A stretch of DNA of 48,679 nucleotides from Oceanispirochaeta sp. M1 (GTDB taxonomy: Bacteria; Spirochaetota; Spirochaetia; DSM-2461): the NCBI RefSeq assembly GCF_003346715.1, contig NZ_QQPQ01000036.1, positions 1 to 48,679 on the forward strand. The letters are read 5' to 3'. Positions 40,554-48,679 of the stretch are shown piece by piece. Each line of letters opens with the position of its first letter. Within the stretch, counting starts at the first letter, position 1. The notes under the pieces are model-generated. The model had not been told where the DNA came from and made no database searches. It worked only from the letters and a program-made list of their open reading frames with translations. A program made the position numbers and the translations under genes.

Positions 40554-42074
40554 TTAAGGGAAAAAACGGCCTAAATCTACAAAGAGTGATTCCACGCTGA
40601 AGAAGTCCCCTGCATCGGGCAGATTGTTTTCATCATGAACTGCTTCAGATACCCGACTGTCTCCTTCATAACGGAACTGATAGCTCCATACTGTATTGCC
40701 GTCCTTGTCATAACTGCTGAAGGATGCATTCTTGCCGTCCCCATCATAGGTCAACTCGAAACGGCCCGTATATACGGCTGAGCTGTCTGTTACATCGATT
40801 GTTAAAAGCGGATCGCTGTATGTGAAAGTGTATGTACCTACCAGAACACCGTCACCATCGTAATGGGTGATGGTTGAGATTCCTTTTGCATACTCTTCAG
40901 CACTGCCGAGGCTTCCACTGTAGGCATAGACAAATTTCTGCAGAAGGGTGGACTCATTATAGATCTTCAATTCTGCGGGTACTTTGTAATCATTAATAGG
41001 AGTGTAGCCGATTGTATAGCGGAGGGGGATATAAAGGCTTCTGCCCCTTGTATCCAGGCTGTTCAGGTAACCATCGCCGTCGTATCCGAATACCAGATCA
41101 AGAACTGTTTCACCATTCCACATTGTTGTCTTTCTTGTCAGACGCTTGCTGCTGTCATAACTGAGGTCTGCCTCAAGTGGATGTCCGTTCAGGTAATCAG
41201 GTGCTGATCTGACCAGCTCAATGGGCAGGTAGGAAGAATTCAGAGTAGCCGATGTGTATCCGTAGGAGTCAAAAAACCAGAGACTCATCCATGCATAGGA
41301 GACTGGGCTGTCAGTCAGACTCAAGCCAGGGGCAGAGGGCGCCGCGGGTTTTCCTGGTACCGATATGCCTGTATCATTTCTGCTGCTTGTGTTCACTCCG
41401 CCGTATGTCGGGAAGCCCGGAATTTCACAGGGTGCTTCATAGCTGCCGGAGGCCGTTGCAGAACCATAACCTGTGGCCCTGGTCTTTCGGCTGCTTCCGT
41501 CATAGTCATAAACTATATAGGCGTCTCTAAGTGAATCACTCCCATAGATGGAGGTCAATGTTGTGTTGTCCGAGCCGTCATATGCATGCTTATAGGCCCA
41601 CTGCAGGGCAGATGAGGCGCTGTAACTGCCTGTTGTCAGGACCTTGCCCGTTCCGTTGTAGGTCCAAGTCTGGAAAGATTGAAGAGCTGAACTGCCGTTA
41701 TATTTGCTCTTCATTACAGGGCTGCCGCCTGTGTAGGAATATCCGTTGAACCAGGAGAGTGTATTCCCGCTGTCATAATAGGCTTCAGTCACCAGGTCTG
41801 AACCGGTCCATTCATAGACGTAGGACCAGAGAACTGTGCCGGAGGGGAGGGTATGCTTAATAAAGATGCACTGTCCCTGACTGTTATAATCATAGTACTC
41901 AATCCATTTCAGATTGTCCTCACTGTCATAACAATAGAGGATATCTCCCTCGGAATCGTAGCGGGTATAACTTGATGCACTGTCTGTGGGAGAATCTTCG
42001 TCCAGGAAGTCCAATGAACAGCTCTGCAGGAAAAGTGCGCTTAACATAAAATATACGGCTAATGACTGTTTCAT
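40554..42074 (-). CDS. Large lipoprotein with YD/RHS-like repeats
   Basis: 506 residues from the ATG at 42074. The long ORF extends to 42395, but the preceding part is antisense to the neighbour and has no signal peptide. The chosen start gives MKQSLAVYFMLSALFLQSC, a lipoprotein signal with C19 as the lipidated residue. The mature protein is a series of short beta motifs of the YD type (YDSEGDILYCYDSEDN, YDGDGYLNSLDTRG, YDGDGVLVGTYTF, YDKDGNTVWSY), as in RHS/YD-repeat proteins, rich in Tyr, Ser, Gly and Asp. Probably exposed on the outer membrane or in the periplasm. Divergent from the outer-membrane operon, 79 bp away, so the two may share regulation. Confidence 0.75.
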   Translation of the reverse strand: MKQSLAVYFMLSALFLQSCSLDFLDEDSPTDSASSYTRYDSEGDILYCYDSEDNLKWIEYYDYNSQGQCIFIKHTLPSGTVLWSYVYEWTGSDLVTEAYYDSGNTLSWFNGYSYTGGSPVMKSKYNGSSALQSFQTWTYNGTGKVLTTGSYSASSALQWAYKHAYDGSDNTTLTSIYGSDSLRDAYIVYDYDGSSRKTRATGYGSATASGSYEAPCEIPGFPTYGGVNTSSRNDTGISVPGKPAAPSAPGLSLTDSPVSYAWMSLWFFDSYGYTSATLNSSYLPIELVRSAPDYLNGHPLEADLSYDSSKRLTRKTTMWNGETVLDLVFGYDGDGYLNSLDTRGRSLYIPLRYTIGYTPINDYKVPAELKIYNESTLLQKFVYAYSGSLGSAEEYAKGISTITHYDGDGVLVGTYTFTYSDPLLTIDVTDSSAVYTGRFELTYDGDGKNASFSSYDKDGNTVWSYQFRYEGDSRVSEAVHDENNLPDAGDFFSVESLFVDLGRFFP

Positions 42075-42153
42075 CGTCTTTACCTTTATTAATGACATAG
42101 TATGTATTAATATATCTCTTATCTGCATGGAAATCAAAAGGGCACAGCCTATT

Positions 42154-43251
42154 ATGGAGAATCTTTTCAGATTCTTGATACTCTTGTTTATACTGGTATT
42201 TCCTGCCTGCCTGGGGGCAGAGATCCAGGTGGAGATAGCTGTACCCCAGTTGAGAGACGGGATGGAAGAGCTGGAAGCGCTCCTTGCGGAGAACATAGGT
42301 GACGCTGCAGTTGAAATCGAGAATCTTGTAAATAATTTTCTTGAGAAACCAGAGTTTACCAGAGCCTTCGGCTCCGCTGTCAGTATGTCTGCCACCCTCC
42401 CTATGCTGGGAACTCAACCTCTTGCATCAACTTACTCCTTTTCTCTTGGAGCCTATGCCTCACTCTACTCCTATACTCTGGATGTTCAACTGATCTCTGA
42501 CCGATTGTCTGAACTCAATCCAGAAGAGGATTTTGAGTTTGGAGGAAGTGCCAGACTTATCAACGGCAGCTTCACATTCCCTCTTGAGAAAGTACTGCCC
42601 AGGCTGTCTCTCTTTGCTTCAATCGGCTATTCAGATGTTAAGAGTGAAGATTATTATCTAAAGGATTTCTTTCTGCAGACGGCCCTTGGTTATGCTGTTT
42701 TCAAAGATCTTGGCAGAGAGGATCGACTCAGCTGGACTCCTGTATATATTCAGGGCGGAGGGGCCTATGGATTTCATGATGTTGGTACCAATATTCCTGT
42801 GGGAGAGATCATAAGAGAATTTGAAGCTGATCCTGACGGGAACGGACCTCTTCCGCCTCAGGACGTCTCCATTCTTCTGGACCCCGTTCTTGATATCGGG
42901 ATGCGGTCTAATATCGGATGCTTCTCATTTTCCGCCACCACAGGAGTAAGCCTTTTTAACAGTTTTCATTTTTATCTGGGAGCCGGATGCAATCTCTCCT
43001 TTGGTAGAACTGATATTCTTCTCTCCGGGGATAATGAAGTTACGGTTCTGGGCTATCTGGGAGATCTTGTAGACGTTCCGGGCAGTATTTCTGTTGATGG
43101 TTCGGTGGAAGGATCGTCACCCAGACCTTTTCTCGGATATTTTTTTACGGGAATCCAGTTTGATATAAGCAGGATGTTTATCAATATTCCAATCCTCATT
43201 CTTCCCGGCAAAGGCTTGAGCAGCGGGATCTCTCTCGGGGTCAGCTTATGA
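42154..43251 (+). CDS. Outer-membrane beta-barrel protein, uncharacterised
   Basis: 365 residues from the ATG at 42154; an ATG at 42127 is also possible. Signal peptide MENLFRFLILLFILVFPACLG, cleaved near GAEI or, less likely, lipidated at the Cys. A helical stretch (MEELEALLAENIGDAAVEIE) is followed by alternating amphipathic strands with aromatic turns (YSFSLGAYASLYSYTLDVQL, LGYAVFKDLG) and repeated glycine-rich ends (GISLGVSL), typical of a barrel. Its stop overlaps the OmpA-type gene by 4 bp, so the two are probably partners. I know no named family. Confidence 0.7.
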   Translation: MENLFRFLILLFILVFPACLGAEIQVEIAVPQLRDGMEELEALLAENIGDAAVEIENLVNNFLEKPEFTRAFGSAVSMSATLPMLGTQPLASTYSFSLGAYASLYSYTLDVQLISDRLSELNPEEDFEFGGSARLINGSFTFPLEKVLPRLSLFASIGYSDVKSEDYYLKDFFLQTALGYAVFKDLGREDRLSWTPVYIQGGGAYGFHDVGTNIPVGEIIREFEADPDGNGPLPPQDVSILLDPVLDIGMRSNIGCFSFSATTGVSLFNSFHFYLGAGCNLSFGRTDILLSGDNEVTVLGYLGDLVDVPGSISVDGSVEGSSPRPFLGYFFTGIQFDISRMFINIPILILPGKGLSSGISLGVSL

Positions 43252-44513
43252 AGCGGCGGATTTTGATTTGGATTCTGATAATTTTAGCATCTTCACTCAC
43301 TGCACAGGACATTTATCCCGGCAGGACTTATTCAGTTGTTCCGGAGTTCTTTTCAGGATTCTTCCTGCCTCTTGGAGAAGGTAAAATCGGAGGAGGGATA
43401 GAAACCGGGCTCTCTGTGGTAGATTTTATCCCCCGTGTCAGAATGGGGCTTGCCGGGGGATATGGTTTTTTGAGTGATGATAACTCCCAGGCACTGCCTT
43501 TTCCTTATTTCAGTCTGAAAGGAGGATACAGAGTGCCTCTGGGAGAACTTTTCAGTTTTTATCCGGGAGCAGTATTTTCAATGTACTGGCCCCTGGAGGA
43601 ATCAGGAATATCCATGAAGGCATCCATTGCAGCTTCGGCTATGTTTGATATGCATCTGTATAAGCGAAATTATCTGAGTCTGGAAACGTCCCTATCCTTT
43701 CCTTTCAGCTCTGAACTGCCTCCTTATCTTTCCATAAACCTGGGGGTAAAGCACTCTATTCCCTTTAAAAGGTCTGTGCCTCCTGTTGATCTGGAGCTTC
43801 TGGTCAGGCCGGAAATCTTTTCTCCTGACGGTGATGGAGAGGCCGATGTACTTGAGCTTGTTCCGATTATTGAGAATCCATCATCCGTAAAAAAATGGAC
43901 TTTCCGGATATTTGATAAGACTGGTGTTCAAATCTATTCGCAGAGTGGAAAGGGAGCACCCCCCCCTGCTATCAGCTGGGACGGTTATGCTTCAAATAAT
44001 ATTCTGGTTTCATCGGCTGCAGACTTTTCCCTTGAACTTGAACTCTTTGATATTCTGGGATACAGAATTATGAGAGAAGGCAGTTTTATTACAGATGTTT
44101 TTGTTTTCAGAGAAAATGGAAAGCTGAAGATTCGAGTCCCCGGGATTATTTTCCCACCCGGATCCTCCGATTTTTCCAGATTGACAGACGAAGAGGTAGA
44201 GCAGAATAGGGAGATTATCAGGAAAATTGCAGCCACTCTATGGAAGTTTCCCGAATATAGAATCCTTATTGAAGGTCATGGAAATCTAATTCACTGGAGT
44301 TCGGATGAACTGGCCGCCATAGAGCAGAAGGAAGTTCTTCTTCCATTATCAGAATCACGTGCTGCTGCTGTCAGAGATGTTCTCGCAGAAGAAGGCATTC
44401 CCCTACTGAGGCTGGATGTCGCTGGACGGGGAGGAGAATTCCCTCTTATCCCCTTTGAGGATGAACAGAACCGATGGAGAAACAGAAGGGTTGAATTTAT
44501 TCTTTTGAAATAG
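43248..44513 (+). CDS. OmpA-type protein with barrel-like N-terminus and FlgD/gliding-type Ig segment
   Basis: 421 residues. Signal peptide (MKRRILIWILIILASSLTA-Q), a barrel-like region to about 185, then EIFSPDGDGEADVLEL and WTFRIFDKTG, a segment typical of spirochaete surface proteins. The C-terminal OmpA domain (about 315-421; EYRILIEGHGNLIHW, SRAAAVRDVL, RNRRVEFILLK) should bind peptidoglycan, although the usual GHTD is GHGN here. It probably ties the partner barrel to the cell wall. Overlaps the upstream gene by 4 bp. Confidence 0.85.
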   Translation: MKRRILIWILIILASSLTAQDIYPGRTYSVVPEFFSGFFLPLGEGKIGGGIETGLSVVDFIPRVRMGLAGGYGFLSDDNSQALPFPYFSLKGGYRVPLGELFSFYPGAVFSMYWPLEESGISMKASIAASAMFDMHLYKRNYLSLETSLSFPFSSELPPYLSINLGVKHSIPFKRSVPPVDLELLVRPEIFSPDGDGEADVLELVPIIENPSSVKKWTFRIFDKTGVQIYSQSGKGAPPPAISWDGYASNNILVSSAADFSLELELFDILGYRIMREGSFITDVFVFRENGKLKIRVPGIIFPPGSSDFSRLTDEEVEQNREIIRKIAATLWKFPEYRILIEGHGNLIHWSSDELAAIEQKEVLLPLSESRAAAVRDVLAEEGIPLLRLDVAGRGGEFPLIPFEDEQNRWRNRRVEFILLK

Positions 44514-44883
44514 CTCTTTCATTCTTCTTGTTTTCTCTGATTTGATCCAGAAAATAGTCAATCAGAACGGTAGATACAACTGTACCGGCAAGGCATATAC
44601 CAAGGAGGGGCACTCCCATCTGCATATCCTGTTGTCGGGGATCATCCAAAGCTCTGCTGAATGTATTGTAGCTGACAACAGTTGCCAGGCTCATACCGAA
44701 TAAAGCTCCTGCGGAAGATATCCAGAGACCGGTTTCAGGATTCATTTTTTTTGGTAGAAAATCTGTGAGAGGCTGCTCTGTCGGCGGGGCCGGAATGAAA
44801 TCATCCTTTGTTTTCGTTTCATCCGCAGAGAGAGTAATGATCAGTAATAACAACAATGCCAGGGATATGGCAGATCTCTTCAT
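44497..44883 (-). CDS. Small exported or membrane protein, hypothetical
   Basis: 128 residues from the ATG at 44883, with AAAGG upstream; a TTG at 44889 opens the frame. Signal peptide (MKRSAISLALLLLLIITLSA), a Pro-rich linker, then two hydrophobic helices (GLWISSAGALFGMSLATVV, VPLLGICLAGTVVSTVLI) and a charged end. No family recognised. Its end overlaps the OmpA-type gene tail-to-tail by 17 bp. Confidence 0.65.
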   Translation of the reverse strand: MKRSAISLALLLLLIITLSADETKTKDDFIPAPPTEQPLTDFLPKKMNPETGLWISSAGALFGMSLATVVSYNTFSRALDDPRQQDMQMGVPLLGICLAGTVVSTVLIDYFLDQIRENKKNERAISKE

Positions 44884-44971
44884 ATACAACCTTTATCTGA
44901 ATATATAATAAATCCATACATTCTTATGAACTTATATTATATAATATCCTATCTCGAAAAAAGGCCGGATT

Positions 44972-46168
44972 ATGAATAAAAAAAATCTTCCTCTGTTTAT
45001 ACTTCTTATACTATTTTTTTCATCTCTTCCTGTTTTTGCGGAATATCCGAGTTTTAAAGGCGGAGCAGTTCTCAGGGACAGCTTAAAAATAGAGAATGAC
45101 GGAAGTGCATATAATCTGGCAGATGAACTTGGTTTCACAGTGGAGGTCGCATTCACAGAATACAGTCGTTTTGCCGCCCGTCTGGAGCTGAATCCATTGA
45201 AAGGTTATAACGCCGCCTGGACCGACAGCCCTTCAGGTTTTTTTGAACTTGAGGATGATTTCAACAGAACTATGTTTTACCTGGAATCCGATGTGCTCCA
45301 GGAGAGCGGTCTTAATCCCTCTGTTCCCCTGAATCTGAAATTCGGATATGGAAGCAGCCAGGAGGTATTAAGATTTGAACATACCCGCTACCGATTTGAG
45401 CACTCCACTACCTCCGGAATTGACGGCTTCAATTTCAGAACCCGGCTGCAGTTCGGTGAAAACTACTATCTTACAGCAGCGGTAAATCCGGCCTCCTTTT
45501 CGTTTGAGGATATTTCTGTTCCCGACTGCTTCGGAGCATTCTATCTGGAGAATGATCATAGAGGTATTTCCTGGGGCTCACTGATCCATTTTACGAGCTC
45601 TTCCATGCAGCTTTTCTACGACTCCCATTCTAATCTTGAGAACAATCGGATTTATAGCGATCCGGACAGCGCAATGACTCTGGGGATAGGGGGTACACTG
45701 CTGTTGAGTTTTGCCGGAATTGATATCTTCGGATTCGGTATGACTGAATATTTTCTCATGTATGACCGGGACAGTGATGATATCATGCAGGCTGAATGGG
45801 CGGCTGGTTTTGAGATACCCCTGCTGGCCGGAATGACGGCCAACCTTTCGGGAAGTAACGGTATGATTCTCTCCAGCACAGGAGAGGGCAGTTTTATGAA
45901 TTTTGGTCTTGATGTACAGAGTATGATGAATAAATACTTCGGCCTGATCGGAGCCGTTGCAGGCCTCGGCATTCTTGATTCTCCCGGGCTCTCCTATGAG
46001 GCGGGGTTCTGTCTGGAACTGGGCCCTTTTTCTCTGTATTCAGGTTACAGTGATCATAATACAGGAGCTCCGGCAGCTTATACCAAGGGAGCCTTTGACA
46101 AGACAGAGATCCTGGGGGATGAGGTTATAGGCGGAGGATTCTTTCTAAGTATCGAGGCCGAGTACTGA
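44972..46168 (+). CDS. Outer-membrane beta-barrel-like protein, uncharacterised
   Basis: 398 residues with a signal peptide (MNKKNLPLFILLILFFSSLP, cleaved near VFA-EY). Alternating strands with aromatic girdles throughout (FTVEVAFTEYSRFAARLEL, NYYLTAAVNPASFSFEDI, MTLGIGGTLLLSFAGIDIFG) and a final strand ending in a Tyr (FFLSIEAEY) fit an outer-membrane barrel. AAGGCCGG precedes the ATG. Not similar by eye to the barrel at 42154. Convergent with the hydrolase gene. Confidence 0.7.
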   Translation: MNKKNLPLFILLILFFSSLPVFAEYPSFKGGAVLRDSLKIENDGSAYNLADELGFTVEVAFTEYSRFAARLELNPLKGYNAAWTDSPSGFFELEDDFNRTMFYLESDVLQESGLNPSVPLNLKFGYGSSQEVLRFEHTRYRFEHSTTSGIDGFNFRTRLQFGENYYLTAAVNPASFSFEDISVPDCFGAFYLENDHRGISWGSLIHFTSSSMQLFYDSHSNLENNRIYSDPDSAMTLGIGGTLLLSFAGIDIFGFGMTEYFLMYDRDSDDIMQAEWAAGFEIPLLAGMTANLSGSNGMILSSTGEGSFMNFGLDVQSMMNKYFGLIGAVAGLGILDSPGLSYEAGFCLELGPFSLYSGYSDHNTGAPAAYTKGAFDKTEILGDEVIGGGFFLSIEAEY

Positions 46169-46211
46169 TCTCAGTCCACGTATCCGGCAGTTTGTATCTA
46201 TTAATTTTAAT

Positions 46212-47144
46212 TTATTTCCGGAGAAAATCAAGAATGAGGGAGTTCACTTTTTCTGCCTCTTCCATATTCGGCATATGGCCGCAGCCTTCAAGAAATGCTG
46301 TGTGAATTCCCGGTAGAACTGATATAATTTTTTCAGTATGTTTCGCAGGCACAGAACCGTCATTGCCGCCCCATATCAGTAGGGTTCGATCCCCCTGAAG
46401 CCGGGCATATGTATCAGAGAAATCTTCCATCATATTATTCCTGAAAAGAGATTTTACTGACCTGGAAAAACCTCTGTATCCGGTCTGACTTGTAAAAGCA
46501 TTTACATAGGCTTCTGATTCGCTGATACCGGAATGTCTGAATAGCTTTTCTGCCCGTTCTGTCAGAATACGGGGCAGGATGGATATTGCCATCAGATCTC
46601 CCAGAATGGGTATGCGGACCAGGGTTACTCCTGAGTTATTCTCTGCCATATGCAGAGCAGGGGATATCAGTATCTGGCGCATCACTTTATCAGGATGTTC
46701 AGCCGCAAAAGCCGCAGTCACGAGCCCTCCCATTGAGTGACCTACAAGATAAGCCTGATCAATATCAAGAGCGTCCATCAGTTCCTTGAGCTGCCGGACA
46801 TAGCGGCTGCTGTCATATTTATTCCGGGGGCGGTCTGAAAGTCCCCGTCCATAATGGTTATATCGGAGAACCCGGTATCCCTCATCAACAAGAACCTGAT
46901 ACTGCCTGTCCCAGTCATACATTGCTACCGAAAGACCGTGGATAAGTATCACGGCAGGAGCATTTTCCGGACCGTCGATCTCATATTCTGTCCAGCCCTC
47001 GGAGAGCTTTACATAATCATTTCCCGACTGCTCTCTTACAGTGTTATTCAGTGACTTTTTTTCCGGACTGATCAATGATATTATAAGGAGAAGTACGATA
47101 AGTGTTGTTAACATAATCAAAGTTCTCTTCAGATTTACAGCCAT
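46212..47144 (-). CDS. Membrane-anchored alpha/beta hydrolase
   Basis: 310 residues from the ATG at 47144, chosen because AAAAGGAAAA lies 7 bp upstream; the frame runs back to 47237 without a site. One N-terminal helix (about 8-25; LIMLTTLIVLLLIISLI) anchors it, with the hydrolase outside or inside unresolved. Active site: oxyanion segment ILIHGLS, nucleophile in VGHSMGG, Asp in WGGNDGSVP and His in GCGHMPN. Likely an esterase, lipase or lactonase; substrate unknown. No neighbour suggests a pathway. Confidence 0.9.
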   Translation of the reverse strand: MAVNLKRTLIMLTTLIVLLLIISLISPEKKSLNNTVREQSGNDYVKLSEGWTEYEIDGPENAPAVILIHGLSVAMYDWDRQYQVLVDEGYRVLRYNHYGRGLSDRPRNKYDSSRYVRQLKELMDALDIDQAYLVGHSMGGLVTAAFAAEHPDKVMRQILISPALHMAENNSGVTLVRIPILGDLMAISILPRILTERAEKLFRHSGISESEAYVNAFTSQTGYRGFSRSVKSLFRNNMMEDFSDTYARLQGDRTLLIWGGNDGSVPAKHTEKIISVLPGIHTAFLEGCGHMPNMEEAEKVNSLILDFLRK

Positions 47145-47308
47145 GACATTTTCCTTTTGAGCTTTATCTTGAAGTGAGTTTTTATTAATGTTTTTTCTAA
47201 TTGTAGTCATACTCAGTTTAACTGATACTTTAAGCATTGTCAGTTAAAAGAAATGGAGTGATTGTGAAACTAAATATCAGGTAAGTATTAATTAATATGA
47301 TATTGTAG

Positions 47309-47527
47309 ATACTGTGTCGGAAACAGACGGCAATTTTTAAGAAAACATTAGATGTCTTTGATGAAATCAATAGGGAAATTGAAGATATGAATAATTCTTT
47401 TTCTGAAATCGGTCACTCAATTGAATAATTGAATACCGCCAGCCGGGAGGCTTTGAAAGCCTCGGAAGAGCTCAACATGGTAACTGTAAATATCCAGTCC
47501 GGTTTCAGTGGAATTAAGAGAATCTAA
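47309..47527 (+). pseudogene. C-terminal remnant of a methyl-accepting chemotaxis protein
   Basis: One frame reads TAIFKKTLDVFDEINREIED, then NNSFSEIGHSIE, a TAA at 47429, then LNTASREALKASEELN and NIQSGFSGIKRI before TAA at 47525. This is the heptad and Ala/Glu/Ser pattern of a chemoreceptor's final helix, including probable methylation-site context. No start, sensor or tip region is left. It directly precedes the PilZ gene. Confidence 0.7.
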
Positions 47528-47570
47528 AATTGATGCTATAGGCGGAATAGTACTGCGGGGGGCAGACACA

Positions 47571-48347
47571 ATGAGCGTTAATATTGACTTCCTCGGGAAA
47601 AAGATTGTATTTGTAAATCCTCCCGATCTTGTAAAAGGGCCGATTATGGAGATCCTCACAGATGAGGAGCTTGAGGTCTATGTTCTTATGGATCATCAGA
47701 AAATACCCGCGATTGTTGCCAAATATCCGGATACTATCTTCTTCATAAATGTGGATGCTGTACAGGTGGAAAACGAGTGGCAGATCTTTATAGAAAATTT
47801 GAATTCAGTTAATCCTGGTATTCAGATAGGGATAATGTCATTCAAAATTACAGATCCGGAACAGGTTCAGTACTACCTCCTTGATCTTGGAGTCAGCTGC
47901 GGGTTTATTCAGCTTAAGCAGGGGACAAAGGCTGCTTCGGATATGATGATGAAGGTTCTCAAAGCCAATGAGGTTAAGGGTCGCCGCAAATATATCCGTT
48001 ATCAATGCAATCTTGAAGATCGGGCTGCAGTCAATTTTTCTCTGTTTGATACACAGGTCAACGGAGAAATATTGGATATCAGTTCAGTCGGAATGTCTTG
48101 TACTCTGGGTGCGCATCAGGGCCTGGTTCAGAATCAGCTGATAAGAAATACACAGATGCGTCTGAGAGGGGTAATTGTCAATACCGATGTTATTCTAATT
48201 GGTTCCCGCGTAGTCAGCGGTGAACAATCTGTCTATGTGTTTCTTTTCAAGGCTGATGCTCAGGCTAAGGTGAAAGAGAAGGTACGTTTCTTTATTTTTA
48301 ACGCATTCCAGAAATCCTTCAATAAAGAGTTTTCCCTGCGGCAGTAG
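47571..48347 (+). CDS. c-di-GMP receptor with PilZ domain and unknown N-terminal domain
   Basis: 258 residues from the ATG at 47571, preceded by GGGGGG; an in-frame start at 47508 would overlap the chemoreceptor remnant. Residues 1-135 form an alpha/beta domain with receiver-like strand pattern (KKIVFVNPPD, EVYVLMDHQ, IFFINVDAVQ, IQIGIMSFK) but no phospho-site I can identify. The PilZ domain follows: RRKYIRY (RRxxxR) and DISSVGMS (DxSxxG) are the c-di-GMP-binding motifs. Probably transmits c-di-GMP levels to motility or adhesion, in line with the cyclase and phosphodiesterase genes in this window. Confidence 0.85.
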   Translation: MSVNIDFLGKKIVFVNPPDLVKGPIMEILTDEELEVYVLMDHQKIPAIVAKYPDTIFFINVDAVQVENEWQIFIENLNSVNPGIQIGIMSFKITDPEQVQYYLLDLGVSCGFIQLKQGTKAASDMMMKVLKANEVKGRRKYIRYQCNLEDRAAVNFSLFDTQVNGEILDISSVGMSCTLGAHQGLVQNQLIRNTQMRLRGVIVNTDVILIGSRVVSGEQSVYVFLFKADAQAKVKEKVRFFIFNAFQKSFNKEFSLRQ

Positions 48348-48446
48348 ATGGAAAATCGGCGAATTAATTTGCAGTTAGAGGGATTTCGTATTATCTTATA
48401 AGTAAGTTCATTGGAACAAAAATCCGCATATTAAGGAGATTTGAGT

Positions 48447-48494
48447 ATGAATGATGAGAGTAGTCCGACAATCTATGGAAGTATTTTTTTATAG
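48447..48494 (+). CDS. Very short ORF with strong ribosome-binding site (15 codons)
   Basis: AAGGAG is 8 bp before the ATG. The frame encodes MNDESSPTIYGSIFL and stops in a run of seven T's (48485-48491). One extra T would extend it by only ten residues. Two hairpins (near 48504-48519 and 48524-48542) follow before the IS-like repeat. It may be a genuine micropeptide or the start of a gene cut by the adjacent insertion. Confidence 0.3.
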   Translation: MNDESSPTIYGSIFL

Positions 48495-48554
48495 ATATTA
48501 TACAGATCTCTTTTGAGATTTGACAGGATCTTATGAATCCTGATTTGAAAAAAA

Positions 48555-48679
48555 AGGGGCTGTTGCAAAAGTCTAATTAGACTAAAGCGACAGCCCTTTT
48601 CTTTTTCAAAACAATTATTCGAAAGTCTTTAAATGTAAAAAGGGGCCGCAAAGCGACCCCATCGTGCTACAATTTGTTT
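48555..48679 (-). mobile_element. End of a probable insertion sequence (right boundary copy)
   Basis: Exact inverted copy of 3-127. It begins AGGGGCTGTTGCAAAAGTC at 48555, contains the palindrome-cored hairpin at 48557-48596 and the GC hairpin with T-run at 48642-48660 (reading leftward). The element body would lie off the right edge with its gene reading leftward. Short A-rich sequence abuts the tip on the inner side; no target duplication can be tested because the far ends are not in the window. Confidence 0.55.

Noticed and set aside
42075-42395. N-terminal extension of the YD-repeat lipoprotein
   Set aside because: It lies opposite the start of the outer-membrane gene and would hide the clear lipoprotein signal at 42074.
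1-48679. CRISPR arrays, tRNA or rRNA genes, prophage
   Set aside because: I looked for regularly spaced repeats, cloverleaf signatures and phage structural genes and saw none.

Overview
The window is 48.7 kb of bacterial chromosome at low-to-moderate GC. It most likely comes from a free-living spirochaete (Spirochaetota). The evidence is: an outer-membrane cluster pairing beta-barrel proteins with an OmpA-type protein whose middle carries an 'SPDGDGEADVL' segment; a very high density of c-di-GMP, chemotaxis and two-component proteins; and sugar-type ABC transport genes. The phylum is inferred from protein style only; no rRNA or other marker gene is present. I saw no CRISPR array, prophage or tRNA.

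The two ends carry the same 125-bp sequence in inverted orientation (3-127 and 48555-48679). It looks like the end of an insertion sequence: tip GGGGCTGTTGCAAAA, two hairpin terminators, and a stop codon just beyond. The window is therefore probably bounded by two copies of one IS.

Layout. 149-3273: tpx and feoAB, leftward. 3388-8410: a UPF0489 (peptide-arginase-like) protein with a small upstream ORF, an EAL phosphodiesterase, a PfkB sugar-phosphate kinase and a TetR regulator with a clear promoter/operator. 8470-10324: an accessory patch with a cation-efflux gene remnant, an AhpC/TSA protein, a flavodoxin and a MarR regulator. 10550-13407: rsgA with its RNHCP partner, preceded by a 17-codon gene with its own consensus promoter, then an Old Yellow Enzyme. 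13629-21573: a self-contained sugar-uptake and sensing operon behind an excellent sigma-54 promoter. It encodes a binding protein, a cytoplasmic glycosidase-like protein, an ABC ATPase, a permease, an NtrC-type activator, and a fusion of an ABC ATPase domain to a PAS-histidine kinase. 21595-27865: a leftward operon of hybrid kinase, CheR, CheB and a REC-GGDEF cyclase. 27981-30217: a DEAD-box helicase and an aldo/keto reductase. 30263-35107: a six-gene leftward operon combining a KAS III-like enzyme, a VOC protein, an SDR, an NTF2-like protein and both subunits of a glutamate-mutase-like B12 enzyme with an altered substrate pocket. 35361-40547: an SBP/Cys-module membrane protein, small hypotheticals, a decayed EamA gene, an XRE regulator, and a hybrid kinase coupled to a gene remnant. 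40554-46168: a cell-envelope cluster. 46212-48494: an alpha/beta hydrolase, a chemoreceptor remnant, a PilZ protein and a very short ORF.

Two parts stand out as possibly undescribed systems. In the first, the sigma-54 operon holds transporter, enzyme, activator and promoter, and its kinase carries a transporter-type NBD. This suggests that the kinase reads the state of the permease or binding protein directly and feeds back on its own operon. In the second, the GlmE/GlmS-like pair keeps the B12 machinery but has lost most of the residues that bind glutamate, and it sits with a ketoacyl synthase, a ketoreductase and an epimerase-like protein. This suggests a B12-dependent carbon-skeleton rearrangement on a new substrate. 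The 17-residue peptide gene at 12136-12189 is a third, smaller candidate.
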